Assembly (NCBI GenBank): GCA_029261195.1
Contig: JAJDBU010000067.1
Coordinates: forward strand, 1-56,949
Source of the DNA: Nitrospirota bacterium
GTDB lineage: Bacteria; Nitrospirota; Nitrospiria; SBBL01; JAADHI01
DNA: 56,949 nt
Direction of reading: 5' to 3'
The stretch's first letter is position 1; each line of letters opens with the position of its first letter. The translations under genes were made by a program, and so were the position numbers. Below the pieces are notes generated by a model. That model was given only the letters and a program-made list of their open reading frames with translations, did no database searches and had not been told where the DNA came from. Shown here one piece after another: positions 10,272 through 19,753 of this stretch.

Positions 10272-13200
10272 CTACCCATGCAGTAACTCCTTTGCCTTCC
10301 TTGCTTCAAGGACTTGCTTGTATTCAACCGAAATCACTTTGACAAAATGAGGCAGGATCGCATCCCAATTCGCTAGAATCCGCCGCCCTTTTGTACTCCC
10401 GGTGTAGCGCACATGTTTCATAATCAGCGACTTAAGCTCTGCTTCATCTTCCGACTCTTCAACTGGAGAAAGTTCAACAAGGCTCAAGTTGCACTGCCGT
10501 TCAAATTCATTCTCATCGTTAAAAACATAGGCGACGCCGCCGCTCATCCCGGCGGCAAAGTTTCTGCCGGTTGAGCCGAGCACAACAATCGTTCCGCCTG
10601 TCATATATTCACAACCATGATCGCCCACCCCCTCAACGACGGCATTGGCCCCACTGTTTCTGACGGCAAAACGTTCTCCGGCCATGCCGTAAAAGAAGGC
10701 CTCGCCTCCTGTCGCGCCGTAGAGTGAGGTGTTTCCGATCAGGATCGTTTCTTCTGCTTTAAAGAGGGAAGCCTTCGGCGGATAAACAATGAGTCGTCCT
10801 CCTGAAAGTCCTTTCCCGGTATAGTCGTTTGCGTCTCCTTCCAGACTCAGCGTGACGCCCTTGACACAAAAAGCGCCGAAACTCTGTCCGGAGGTGCCCG
10901 AAAAATCAAAGCGAATCGTCTCATCCGGCAGGGCCTCCTGTCCGTAACGACGCGAGATTTCTCCGGAAAGCATGGCCCCGACCGTGCGGTGGACGTTTCG
11001 AATCGGCAATGCGGCGTGAATCGGGTGACGCCCTTCGAGCGCAGGCAAGGCGAGTTTAATCAATTGATGATCAAGCGCCACATCAAGACCATGATCCTGC
11101 GAGCGATTGCAATAAACGGCGATATTCCCTGCAACCTTCGGTCGATACAGGATGGGGGAAAGATCCAGGTCCTTGGCCTTCCAGTGATCGACGGCCTTTT
11201 GAACTTTCAGTTTATCCGTCCGGCCAATCATTTCGTTGATTGTGCGGAAGCCCAGCTTTGCCATAAGCGTCCTCACCTCGTTCGCGACAAATTCAAAGAA
11301 GGTCACCACATCTTCGGGTCGGCCTCTGAATTTTTCACGAAGCGTCGCATCCTGCGTGGCGATGCCGACAGGGCAGGTGTTCAGATGGCATTTCCGCATC
11401 ATGAGACAGCCTTCAACAATCAGAGGCGCAGTCGAAAAACCGAATTCTTCCGCCCCCAGCAAGGCCGCAATGACGACATCGCGCCCGGTCTTAAACTGCC
11501 CGTCGGTTTGGAGACGCGTCCGTCCTCGCAGATCATTCAGCACGAGGGTTTGATGGGTTTCGGCCAGGCCGAGTTCCCAGGGCATCCCGGCATATTTGAT
11601 GGAGGATGCGGGAGAGGCTCCTGTTCCGCCCGAGCCGCCGGCGATTACGATCAAGTCGGCATGGGCCTTTGAGACCCCGGCGGCAACCGTGCCAACGCCG
11701 ATTTCGGAGACGAGTTTGACAGAGATCGCCGCCTTCGGATTGACGTTCTTGAGATCAAAAATAAGCTGGGCCAGATCTTCGATCGAATAGATGTCGTGAT
11801 GGGGCGGCGGAGAAATTAATGTGACGCCGGGTGTCGAAAAACGGGTCGCCGCGATAATTTCGTCCACCTTGTGACCGGGAAGCTGGCCCCCTTCCCCCGG
11901 TTTGGCCCCCTGAGCCATTTTGATCTGAAGCTCTTCGGCATTCACCAGGTAGTTGCTCGTAACGCCGAAACGGCCTGAGGCGACCTGTTTGATCGCGCTG
12001 TTCCGTTCGCCTCCGAAGCGTTCGACATCTTCCCCGCCTTCACCGGTATTGCTCCGTCCTCCGATCCGGTTCATGGCGATCGCGAGGGTTTCATGCGCTT
12101 CCTTGCTGATTGCGCCGTAAGACATTGCCCCGGTTGTGAAGCGTTTCATGATCTCTGACGCCGATTCGACCTCTTCAATCGGGATACTCTCGCCTTCCCG
12201 GAACTCAAAGAGTCCCCTCAGGGTGGAATGTCGTTTCGACTCATCATTAACAAGACTGGAAAATGCCTTAAAGGTTGACTCGCTTTTTTGCCGACAGGCG
12301 TGCTGGAGGGTGGCGATGCTTTGCGGGTTCCAATTGTGATGTTCTCCTTGAACGCGGTAGTGGTATTCCCCGCCGAAATGGAGTTGACGGATGGCGTGGA
12401 AGGTGTGATAGGCGACTTTGTGGCGTTTCAGCGTTTCCTCGGCAATCACCTCAATGCCGATGCCGGAAATTCTGGAAGGCGTTCCGGTAAAGTAGCGGTC
12501 GATGGTAGGCTGATCCAGGCCGACCGCCTCGTATATCTGCGCGCCGCAATAACTCTGAACCGTAGAGATGCCCATTTTTGAAAAAATTTTCAACAGACCA
12601 TTATTGATGGCCTTGATGTATTTTGACTCTGCCGTCGATTCATCAATTGTCTCAGGGAAATAACCTTCTCTCGCGATATCGGTGAGGGTTTCAAAGGCGA
12701 GATAGGGGTTGATGGCTCCCGCCCCATAGCCGATCAGCAGGGCGAAATGCGGGACTTCTCTCGCCTCGCCCGTTTCGACAATCAGGCCGACCTCCGTGCG
12801 AAGCGATTCCCGAATAAGGTGATGATGAACCGCTGAAACCGCCAGCAGAGAGGGGATGGGCGCCCAAATCTCGTCAACGCCTCGATCACTTAAGATGATA
12901 AATTTATAACCGGACTGAATCGCAGCGCTGGCTTGATGGCAGAGTTCGTCGAGGGTAATCGCCAATTCTTTCTGTCCGTTGACTGCGCGAAAAAGCATTT
13001 TAAGGGTCTTTGTTTTAAAGTGGCCATCTTCTATTTGGCGAATCTTTTCAAGGTCGGCATTCGTGAGGATGGGCTGCTGGACTTTGATTCGTCGTGCAGC
13101 TTCCGGCTTTTCACCCAGGAGATTCGCCTTCGGGCCGATGGTTGTGACAAGTGACATCACCAGACGTTCACGAATCGGGTCAATCGGCGGGTTGGTGACC

Positions 13201-14804
13201 TGGGCGAAAAGCTGCTTGAAATATTTAAAGAGAAGCTGAGGTTCATTGGAGAGGACGGCAAGCGGGGTGTCATTCCCCATTGAGCTGGTCGCTTCCTGAC
13301 CGAGCACGGCCATTGGCGTCAGAAGGACCCTCAAATCTTCAATGGAATAACCAAAGGCCTGCTGCCGCTGGCGCAGGGTTTTATGGTTGGGCTGGTGGAG
13401 GTTCTGAGGCTCCGGCAGTTCATCGATATTGATGCGATGAGAGGCAACCCATTTTCGATAGGGTTTTTGAGCTGCCATCTGCGCCTTGATTTCTTCATCG
13501 TCAATGATTCGGCCCTGTTCCATGTCGATCAGAAACATCTTGCCGGGCTGGAGTCGTCCTTTTGTGCGAATTTCTTCCGGCTTAAAATCAAGCACGCCGG
13601 TCTCAGAGGCCAACACCACCAGGTCGTCCTGAGTCACAAGATAACGGGCCGGGCGAAGGCCGTTTCGATCCAGCGTCGCTCCCACCCATTTCCCATCGGT
13701 AAAGGCAACCGCCGCCGGGCCGTCCCAGGGTTCCATCATGGCCGCATGATATTCATAAAATCCGCGCAGATCGAGATCCATATGCGGATTCCCGACCCAG
13801 GCCTCCGGGATCAACATCATCATCGCATGGGGTAGAGAGCGCCCACCCATCACCAGAAATTCAAGGGCATTGTCAAAACAGGCCGAATCGCTTTGATTAG
13901 GATAGATCACGGGAAACAGTTTCTTCAGATCTTCGCCGAAAAGTTTTGAGGACAAACGTCCCTGCCGTGCTCGCATCCAGTTGACGTTGCCTTTTAATGC
14001 GTTGATTTCTCCGTTGTGTATGGTATAGCGATAGGGGTGGGACAAGGGCCAGCTCGGAAAGGTGTTGGTTGAGAACCGGGAATGCACAAGGGCTACAGCG
14101 CTGACGGTTTCGGAATCGCATAGATCGGGATAAAACTTCGGCAACTGGTCCGGAAGCAGAAGGCCTTTATAAATAATGGTGCTGCATGAAAGGCTGCAAA
14201 TATAAAAAGACGATTTATCTTCAATGGCTGAATCGCGCACCGCATTTTCGACGCGCTTTCGGATGAGATAGAGTTTTCGTTCAAATTCAGCTTCGCTTAA
14301 TATGTCACGGGCGATAAAAATCTGCTGGATCTCAGGCTGGGTCTCCCTGGCCGTTTTTCCGATAAATTCATCCTTCGTCGGCACCGCGCGCCAACCCAGG
14401 ATGCGCTGGTCTTCTTCAGAAATAATCTTTTCAAAAATCTTGTGACAGGAACGCCGATCTTCCGGGTCAGCGGGAAGAAAGACCATGCCCACGCCGTAGG
14501 CGCCGCGAGCCGGCAGCGTGATTCCAACTTCACCGGCCACCCGATTAAAAAGTCGGTGCGGGATCTGGAACAGAATGCCTGCACCATCACCGGTATCAGG
14601 GTCACTCCCGACGGCACCCCGATGAGTCAGGTTATTCAGGACTTCAAGGCCCTTTTGAACGATGTCATGTGAGCGGACACCCTTAATATTCGCGACAAAG
14701 CCGATACCGCAACCATCCTTCTCAAATTGAGGATCATAGAGTCCTTGTGCCTGGGGAATTCGGGGGAGAGGGCGATTATTTAAAGGAATTAGTCTAGGTT
14801 TCAT
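10272..14804 (-). CDS. gltB: Glutamate synthase large (alpha) subunit
   Basis: The 1,510-residue enzyme makes two glutamates from glutamine and 2-oxoglutarate. It has the class II amidotransferase domain with a short propeptide and nucleophile Cys32 (EKDGCGIGF), the central and FMN-binding synthase domains, the 3Fe-4S cluster cysteines in CLMMRKCHLNTCPVG, and the C-terminal GXGXG beta-helix (GLSGGRLIVYPP, GATGGEAFFYG). Length is normal. I chose ATG at 14804, which has GGAG six bases upstream; a GTG at 14822 behind AGGGG is an alternative. It heads gltBD-phoU-mrcA, and a plausible promoter lies at 14855-14884. Confidence 0.96.
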   Translation of the reverse strand: MKPRLIPLNNRPLPRIPQAQGLYDPQFEKDGCGIGFVANIKGVRSHDIVQKGLEVLNNLTHRGAVGSDPDTGDGAGILFQIPHRLFNRVAGEVGITLPARGAYGVGMVFLPADPEDRRSCHKIFEKIISEEDQRILGWRAVPTKDEFIGKTARETQPEIQQIFIARDILSEAEFERKLYLIRKRVENAVRDSAIEDKSSFYICSLSCSTIIYKGLLLPDQLPKFYPDLCDSETVSAVALVHSRFSTNTFPSWPLSHPYRYTIHNGEINALKGNVNWMRARQGRLSSKLFGEDLKKLFPVIYPNQSDSACFDNALEFLVMGGRSLPHAMMMLIPEAWVGNPHMDLDLRGFYEYHAAMMEPWDGPAAVAFTDGKWVGATLDRNGLRPARYLVTQDDLVVLASETGVLDFKPEEIRTKGRLQPGKMFLIDMEQGRIIDDEEIKAQMAAQKPYRKWVASHRINIDELPEPQNLHQPNHKTLRQRQQAFGYSIEDLRVLLTPMAVLGQEATSSMGNDTPLAVLSNEPQLLFKYFKQLFAQVTNPPIDPIRERLVMSLVTTIGPKANLLGEKPEAARRIKVQQPILTNADLEKIRQIEDGHFKTKTLKMLFRAVNGQKELAITLDELCHQASAAIQSGYKFIILSDRGVDEIWAPIPSLLAVSAVHHHLIRESLRTEVGLIVETGEAREVPHFALLIGYGAGAINPYLAFETLTDIAREGYFPETIDESTAESKYIKAINNGLLKIFSKMGISTVQSYCGAQIYEAVGLDQPTIDRYFTGTPSRISGIGIEVIAEETLKRHKVAYHTFHAIRQLHFGGEYHYRVQGEHHNWNPQSIATLQHACRQKSESTFKAFSSLVNDESKRHSTLRGLFEFREGESIPIEEVESASEIMKRFTTGAMSYGAISKEAHETLAIAMNRIGGRSNTGEGGEDVERFGGERNSAIKQVASGRFGVTSNYLVNAEELQIKMAQGAKPGEGGQLPGHKVDEIIAATRFSTPGVTLISPPPHHDIYSIEDLAQLIFDLKNVNPKAAISVKLVSEIGVGTVAAGVSKAHADLIVIAGGSGGTGASPASSIKYAGMPWELGLAETHQTLVLNDLRGRTRLQTDGQFKTGRDVVIAALLGAEEFGFSTAPLIVEGCLMMRKCHLNTCPVGIATQDATLREKFRGRPEDVVTFFEFVANEVRTLMAKLGFRTINEMIGRTDKLKVQKAVDHWKAKDLDLSPILYRPKVAGNIAVYCNRSQDHGLDVALDHQLIKLALPALEGRHPIHAALPIRNVHRTVGAMLSGEISRRYGQEALPDETIRFDFSGTSGQSFGAFCVKGVTLSLEGDANDYTGKGLSGGRLIVYPPKASLFKAEETILIGNTSLYGATGGEAFFYGMAGERFAVRNSGANAVVEGVGDHGCEYMTGGTIVVLGSTGRNFAAGMSGGVAYVFNDENEFERQCNLSLVELSPVEESEDEAELKSLIMKHVRYTGSTKGRRILANWDAILPHFVKVISVEYKQVLEARKAKELLHG

Positions 14805-14854
14805 GAGGCTCCATCTATACACGATCCCCTGCTATTAGAGGAATTAAACCCCGT

Positions 14855-14884
14855 TTAATAGCATTTAGGCCTCATTTTCGTCAA
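14855..14884 (-). promoter_or_regulatory. Candidate sigma70 promoter for gltB
   Basis: Reading the minus strand, TTGACG at 14884-14879 and TATTAA at 14860-14855 are separated by 18 bp. The predicted transcription start is about 45 bases before the gltB ATG. The 207-bp gap between gltB and the next gene upstream holds no other feature I can support. Confidence 0.5.
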
Positions 14885-15029
14885 GGAGATGGCGACCTGC
14901 TGCAAAAATATCGCTGATACTTCATGCTGATTTGTGGCTAAAAAAAGTGCGGAAATTTCGAGGTTTTCTTAGGGAATCTCTGATTAAGTCTGGGGGAATC
15001 GACGGATAAACCTCAATAGATCTAACCTT

Positions 15030-15284
15030 TTAAACTCGTTTTAGATTTGGAACGGCGGTCACAGAAGGGACATCTCTTCGATCAATTGCCACACGAGCAC
15101 CCGTATTGTTAAAGCGGTAAACACGGCCAGTCATCGGCCCCTTAACGGCCATTCGAGTCGGACCGAAATATTCAAACATCACGGCATCTGACACAATAGT
15201 ACTTCTTCCCGGCCCTGGCATTGCGATGTCTTCTGTTGCAGTCATGATGTACCCTTGACGGCGCTTCCCTCCACAGCAAGCCAT
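15030..15284 (-). CDS. Small basic protein of the 15-18 kb unknown unit
   Basis: An 84-residue protein begins MACCGGKRRQ and ends with a compact block (RVYRFNNTGARVAIDRRDVP) that I associate with small conserved uncharacterised proteins; I cannot name a function. The two adjacent cysteines at the N-terminus could bind metal or be modified. I chose the ATG at 15284 because GAGGAG lies eight bases upstream and MACCGG looks like a natural start; it begins 1 bp after the stop of the DUF1360-like gene, so the two are coupled. It is the last gene of the three-gene unit. Confidence 0.7.
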   Translation of the reverse strand: MACCGGKRRQGYIMTATEDIAMPGPGRSTIVSDAVMFEYFGPTRMAVKGPMTGRVYRFNNTGARVAIDRRDVPSVTAVPNLKRV

Positions 15285-15285
15285 T

Positions 15286-15609
15286 TTATTTCTCCTCATC
15301 TTCAAAAAAAGGGGCGGGCTTCACTTCATCACCCCCACTTACCCTGTGCAAAAGAATAGCCCCGCCAGACAGAGCAAAAAAAAGAAAAAAGCACTCTGTC
15401 CAGGAACGCGCGATGATCACGGCGAAGGGGGCGGAGACCCAAAGGCTTAAACAATAAAAACAATCGAGTAATCCGCCCCAGAAACCCTCTGCGGCCAAGC
15501 CGCGCAGTTTCACCAGTAGATCCCAGGGGCCATCTTCGGCGTAAAAAAGATGTGTCACACGCCATACGGCCAAGATGCCAAGAATCAACCCGTAAAACGG
15601 CTCTCCCAT
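15286..15609 (-). CDS. DUF1360-like small membrane protein
   Basis: This 107-residue protein has about three hydrophobic helices. The blocks LAVWRVTHLFYAEDGPWDLL and LLDCFYCLSLWVSAPFA match the DUF1360 family as I remember it, including the CFYC pair. The function is unknown. Its ATG directly abuts the stop of the 737-residue gene (TAAATG), which means tight translational coupling, and the small basic protein follows at once. The close packing argues that the membrane protein works with the large protein, perhaps anchoring or processing it; that is inference. Confidence 0.7.
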   Translation of the reverse strand: MGEPFYGLILGILAVWRVTHLFYAEDGPWDLLVKLRGLAAEGFWGGLLDCFYCLSLWVSAPFAVIIARSWTECFFLFFALSGGAILLHRVSGGDEVKPAPFFEDEEK

Positions 15610-17823
15610 TTAGGCTTCTATGCCAATCAATACAGGGATGGCATAGTTCGGGCTTCTGCCGCCATGACCATTTGTCGCACGCATGTTTGCAGAGAGATTC
15701 AGCGAAAATGCACAAAAGTTCTGTCCAGTCTCCAACCAATTCGCACTGCCTGCAGGAGAAAGATCAATCGTGACATAGCCCGAAACAAGGTCTGCCGTTG
15801 AGTCATCAAATGTGCCCCTAAATTGGGCGCAAACCAAGTCATCGCCATGCACATAGTTGCGTGTGCGGAAGGGCGGCCCGGATAAGGCTGCCGGATCGAC
15901 AGGAAAGTCTCCCGTGGCGCCTTTTTTCATGCTTAGGCTGTAAGCACTCAGGAAACCCTGTTCTTGATCAACCTTGAAAGAAACAGTCAAGGGTGCAGCG
16001 GGTAGTCCTGTCGGAAGTTTGAACTTTGCACAATTTCCCAGAGACGTCCCCAGCATTGTAACCGTATCGTTAATATCCAAGAAGGGAACGGTGTTATCAA
16101 TGAAAAGCGTGACAGAATCTTCCGCCCCTGCCACTCGATGCCCGGTATCATCATAACCTTCAATCCAGAACTGAACAGGTCCGGGTGTCGGCACACTCAA
16201 GGCGCCGGTTCTAATTTGAGCCCGCCGATCCCGGTGCGTTGACACATAAAGCGCATTACCCTCGATATTAAGATACGAGGGGGCCAATGCATGTGGGCCA
16301 CTATCAACATGTAGGTTGACGGAATGGGGCCCAATCAGTTCCCCGTTGTAACCGGGCTGCCCCGCCTTTGCTCCCAAGGGATGTCTGAGTTCCTGAGAAA
16401 AAGAAATCCAGGGGTTTCCGCTGCCAAATGCCCGATAGCGGATAGTGTAACGTGTAACCGAAGGATGATCTAAAAAACACCCGAAAAGATCAACCGTCGC
16501 AAACCACGCGGCACAACGCGTTTGTGGCCCACTCGTATTGCGGGAGGTGATTCGCCCGTCAAGACCAAGTGCATTGTTGAATCCGACTCGCTGACCATAA
16601 CCCAGCGGCTCTCCAAAAGGTCGTGGTCCGGCAGGCGCAGGCCCGACAAAGATATTGCCAAGCGCTTGGATGATCTGTCCACTAACACAGAGCGTTGAGT
16701 GCAGCTCAATTTCAGGGATACAGATGTTGATCTTTCGGAAACTTGGAATGTTAAAATGTGGGGCGCTTTCCCAGAGCACAGTGCCCGGGGCCATGACATC
16801 AATCAATTGAACAATGATGTCGGGTGCACTTTGCGTGACCGCAAGCTCACCACTACCGGTATCCAGCTCAGCTTCTTCGAAAAACTCAGCAATCGTTCGT
16901 GAGAATCGAAAGATATAGTTGCCATTGCGATCTGAAATGGCAACACCCAGATCCTCACGAAGCCCGGCACCGGTGTAGGCACCACCGGCTAACTCAGCTC
17001 CGGTGCGGTCATATTCCTGAAATTTTAAAACCACACCTGCCAGAGAATCACTATCGCAAAACAACTTAAATCTATCCGCAAGCGAAGCAATTCCGATGCG
17101 ATCAATTGCTGAGACTCTAGCCGTTTTTGAAGACAGGACTTGGTTTTCTGCGACTGAAGCCTTCTGCACATTTGTGCTGATTTGCGAAGTCTTCTCCAAA
17201 GCGGTTTCGGAGGAAAAATTTCCAGATTTGAGACGAAGCAATCTGTTTTGTTTCTCTGGAATCGCTGTGTCTTCTTGCAAGGACATAATCATGGGCTTAA
17301 ACCGTTCCGGATTAGGAGGCTGAGGTCTTAAGCGCTCAGGATAGAAGGTTTTGATTGCATCCTTGATGGCCGGATATTTCACCGCCTCATTGAAGCTTGC
17401 CACGCTGTCAATGACAATAAACCCGGGGAAACAGGGGTTAAAGAGACAGGGGCCACGATAGGAACTGACATTTCCATAAATCAGAAAGTCGGTTCCTGTC
17501 GCCGGAGTTGAGCAGGTCAAGACTAAATCATTAAAGTCGCTATCACTGCCCGAATCATTGCTTTGAATGTCGAATTGATATTGTCCTAACACGATCTGAG
17601 GAAAGCTGACTTGATCATCGGAATCCTGCCAGGGGGTTCTGTGTGCTTTGTGCTCGACTCGCACCGTCCAATCGCTCCCGATAACAGACACCGGTGCTGT
17701 AGAAACAGCCCCGGCATAGGTGCCATTACCACTGCTTGCACCTTCAACAATAAATCGTTGCTGAAAGGCAGCATTTTTAGACCGTACCGAAACGGTCCAG
17801 TTTCCTTGCATTCGAATCGCCAT
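15610..17823 (-). CDS. Large beta-rich protein of unknown function, 737 aa
   Basis: I do not recognise a named family. No signal peptide or membrane segment is visible. The N-terminal domain (about 1-105) contains NDSGSDSDFNDLVL, with Asp90, 94, 96 and 99 spaced like a calcium-binding DxDxDFND loop. Residues 110-140 hold a Cys pair (CLFNPCFPG); 150-250 are polar and helical; about 250-370 and 420-720 look like all-beta modules, with FIDNTVPFLDINDTV and a C-terminal HGGRSPNYAIPVLIGI. GGAGGG lies five bases before the ATG. It heads a three-gene unit with the DUF1360-like and small basic proteins. A structural, possibly surface or particle-forming protein is my best guess, with low certainty. 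Confidence 0.6.
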   Translation of the reverse strand: MAIRMQGNWTVSVRSKNAAFQQRFIVEGASSGNGTYAGAVSTAPVSVIGSDWTVRVEHKAHRTPWQDSDDQVSFPQIVLGQYQFDIQSNDSGSDSDFNDLVLTCSTPATGTDFLIYGNVSSYRGPCLFNPCFPGFIVIDSVASFNEAVKYPAIKDAIKTFYPERLRPQPPNPERFKPMIMSLQEDTAIPEKQNRLLRLKSGNFSSETALEKTSQISTNVQKASVAENQVLSSKTARVSAIDRIGIASLADRFKLFCDSDSLAGVVLKFQEYDRTGAELAGGAYTGAGLREDLGVAISDRNGNYIFRFSRTIAEFFEEAELDTGSGELAVTQSAPDIIVQLIDVMAPGTVLWESAPHFNIPSFRKINICIPEIELHSTLCVSGQIIQALGNIFVGPAPAGPRPFGEPLGYGQRVGFNNALGLDGRITSRNTSGPQTRCAAWFATVDLFGCFLDHPSVTRYTIRYRAFGSGNPWISFSQELRHPLGAKAGQPGYNGELIGPHSVNLHVDSGPHALAPSYLNIEGNALYVSTHRDRRAQIRTGALSVPTPGPVQFWIEGYDDTGHRVAGAEDSVTLFIDNTVPFLDINDTVTMLGTSLGNCAKFKLPTGLPAAPLTVSFKVDQEQGFLSAYSLSMKKGATGDFPVDPAALSGPPFRTRNYVHGDDLVCAQFRGTFDDSTADLVSGYVTIDLSPAGSANWLETGQNFCAFSLNLSANMRATNGHGGRSPNYAIPVLIGIEA

Positions 17824-17861
17824 TTTCCGACCCTCCTTTATTGGAATGATACTGATTTTAC

Positions 17862-17905
17862 ACGCCGCCTCCTTCTCTAAATTTAATCAGGGAAAGAGGC
17901 GGCGT
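17862..17905 (-). promoter_or_regulatory. Hairpin in the leader of the 737-aa gene
   Basis: ACGCCGCCTC at 17862-17871 pairs perfectly with GAGGCGGCGT at 17896-17905, a GC-rich 10-bp stem with a 24-nt loop, about 40-80 bases before the ATG on the minus strand. It has no U run, so it reads better as a leader structure than as a terminator. Confidence 0.4.
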
Positions 17906-18309
17906 ACTACCCACGCCAGCAATGGTGAACACAATTTAAGGAGGACGCGACGCTTCGACTTACTGATAAGCCAAAGGTACTGATTCAAATCGCCGAGAAG
18001 GATTGGTCTCTTTAAACCCCTTAAACATATCGGTCATTGAACTGATCTGTGGCGATTATTTTGTAGGCCGTATCAAAGAACAGTTTGCACGGCTTAATGA
18101 TATCTGCAGGAAATGTCCGTGCAAATTTAAACAGAACCCTAAAACCCTTACAAAGGCAGATTTACCTCTAAAAGGCTTGATTTAAGGCTAGGTTATAGAT
18201 ACAGAAAACAGAAAATTTCGTCAATCCGTTTTATTCTATATTGTTATATAATTAGTAAGTATATGGCTTTTATTTTCTTTCCTTTAAGGTTTTCTGTCGT
18301 CAGGTTAAC
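17906..18309. other. Gene-poor divergent intergenic region
   Basis: This stretch separates the divergent 737-aa and 181-aa genes. A 60-codon open frame at 18003-18185 has no recognisable ribosome site or homology and I do not call it. The last about 100 bases are strongly AT-rich and lead into the promoter at 18310. I see no RNA gene or repeat. Confidence 0.5.
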
Positions 18310-18339
18310 TTGACGTCTTATTGTAATTGGCCCTATATA
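18310..18339 (+). promoter_or_regulatory. Candidate promoter for the 181-aa gene
   Basis: TTGACG at 18310-18315 and TATATA at 18334-18339 are 18 bp apart, preceded by AT-rich DNA that would act as an UP-like element. Transcription would start about 30 bases before the ATG at 18377. Confidence 0.5.
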
Positions 18340-18376
18340 CTTCTGGGAAGAAAAGTTTAGCGAATTGAGGGAGAAA

Positions 18377-18922
18377 ATGCGCTTTTCAGATCGCCATAGC
18401 TCAGGTGACGAATTGCTTCCAAAAGTGCTGTTCTACTCCGTCTTGATCCACTACGCATTTCTCTATCTTTTCTTCGGAAATCCCTTCCTCATTTTAAATC
18501 GCGACGATGGTTCTGAGAAGCAGACACAAAGTTTTGATATTCAACTGCTCAACGTTCCAATGAATAACGGTGACGTCAACAAAGCACTCGCAACACGCCC
18601 TCTAAAAAGCGATGATGTTAAGGAATCCGACAAAGCGGCGACTCCAATAACTCATACGACAGAGAGGAGGCAGAGTGTGGACTTAGAGGAGGCCGTAAAA
18701 ATTCAATCGCTGGTTTCGGAGGCCGAAGAGCCAGACAAAAACAACAAAACGCTGAAACCTCCCCAGCTTGCACCAGGGAAAAAAGCTGCACTCAAAATGC
18801 CCCCTAACATGACCGGGCCGGAGGACTGTATGTTAAAGCTTGTCGGGATGGTCTGCCCTCAAGGCAAGGTTGGATGCATTACGGCCTACAGAGCATTTTG
18901 CGCTTCTCTGCCAAAGCGATGA
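18377..18922 (+). CDS. Anchored periplasmic protein, TonB/TolA-like architecture
   Basis: A 181-residue protein of unknown function. One N-terminal membrane helix (about residues 14-40, KVLFYSVLIHYAFLYLFFG) is followed by a long charged, probably disordered stretch and a short C-terminal segment with four cysteines (DCMLKLVGMVC and GCITAYRAFC), likely two periplasmic disulfides. The layout resembles a TonB/TolA-type protein without the normal C-terminal domain, but there is no sequence proof. I use the ATG at 18377, with GAGGGAG immediately upstream, and not the in-frame TTG at 18365. It is monocistronic and convergent with lipM. Confidence 0.6.
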   Translation: MRFSDRHSSGDELLPKVLFYSVLIHYAFLYLFFGNPFLILNRDDGSEKQTQSFDIQLLNVPMNNGDVNKALATRPLKSDDVKESDKAATPITHTTERRQSVDLEEAVKIQSLVSEAEEPDKNNKTLKPPQLAPGKKAALKMPPNMTGPEDCMLKLVGMVCPQGKVGCITAYRAFCASLPKR

Positions 18923-18931
18923 TTTTTTTTG

Positions 18932-19738
18932 CTACCGCCTAAGATTCCACGCCGCGTTACCGTACTTTTCCCGAACAAGTCTTTCCACCAATACCTGTTC
19001 ATAAGCACTGAGACTTCCTGCCTCAAGACGGATGGAGAGCGCCGACTCGAAACCGGTCTTCATTGCCAGAATCAAGGCCTCCTGTGACGGAAGTTGAGGC
19101 AGCAGTTCTGAAAGCGTCACCTGGTAAGCTGAGACCAGAGGCATTCCGAGCCATTCCGGCTGTTTTTTCAGCATTGGACTTTTCTCAAGGATCAATGAGC
19201 CGTGCTGAAGGAAGTGGGTAGACCATCGACGCTGTGCGCTTCCGATGAGCTTTCTGCCTCCTGAGGTGATTTCATGCCAGGAAGTTGCAGCAAAACAAAG
19301 CGGATGTCGCGTACCCGCTCTGCGTTTTTCTTTTGGGGGACTGTAGATCTCTGCGTCGAGGCCCAGCATTTTCAAACCAAACAAGAGGCCCTTTGCAACC
19401 GCAAAGTAGGTGCCTTTAATGCCGGATGAAAAAAGAGGATTTTTGTTGTTTGATACAAGAGAATAGGTGAACTCACGGTCATGCAGAAGCCCGCGTCCTC
19501 CCGTCATTCTCCGAACCAGGGTGAATGGATTGTGCTCCGCTTCTTTTTCGAGCTGCTTGATCCAAGTGGGTTCTAATTTTTGAAAACGGCCAATAGAAAA
19601 GGCAGGCCGTGACCATTGGTAAAACCGAAGGGTGGGGCGTGTCTTCTGCTCGGAGAAGGAGATGGCAATGGCTTCGTCTATCGCCATGTTGACTGCGGCA
19701 GTTTGCGGCGGGTGGATCAGAAATCGCCAGATATCCAA
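18932..19738 (-). CDS. lipM: Lipoate/octanoate transferase, LipM-like
   Basis: The 268-residue protein belongs to the biotin/lipoyl protein ligase fold. RRMTGGRGLLHDREFTYSL and GGRKLIGSAQRR with Lys163 are the substrate-binding blocks. Cys148 in HPLCFAATSWHEIT is where LipM octanoyltransferases have their catalytic Cys, so transfer of octanoyl from ACP to an apo-protein is more likely than an ATP-dependent LplA reaction. LQHGSLIL follows as expected. It sits 15 bp downstream of the M23 peptidase gene. The alternative is a lipoate-protein ligase A with different substrate use. Confidence 0.8.
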   Translation of the reverse strand: MDIWRFLIHPPQTAAVNMAIDEAIAISFSEQKTRPTLRFYQWSRPAFSIGRFQKLEPTWIKQLEKEAEHNPFTLVRRMTGGRGLLHDREFTYSLVSNNKNPLFSSGIKGTYFAVAKGLLFGLKMLGLDAEIYSPPKEKRRAGTRHPLCFAATSWHEITSGGRKLIGSAQRRWSTHFLQHGSLILEKSPMLKKQPEWLGMPLVSAYQVTLSELLPQLPSQEALILAMKTGFESALSIRLEAGSLSAYEQVLVERLVREKYGNAAWNLRR

Positions 19739-19753
19739 GAAGAGGGCCTTAGC

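Noticed and set aside
10989-11672. Plus-strand open frame (227 codons) opposite gltB
   Set aside because: It is antisense to conserved FMN-domain and 3Fe-4S sequence of gltB and shows no motif of its own.
18003-18185. 60-codon frame with a CRKCPCKF patch
   Set aside because: No ribosome site, no homology that I can name and no coupling to neighbours.
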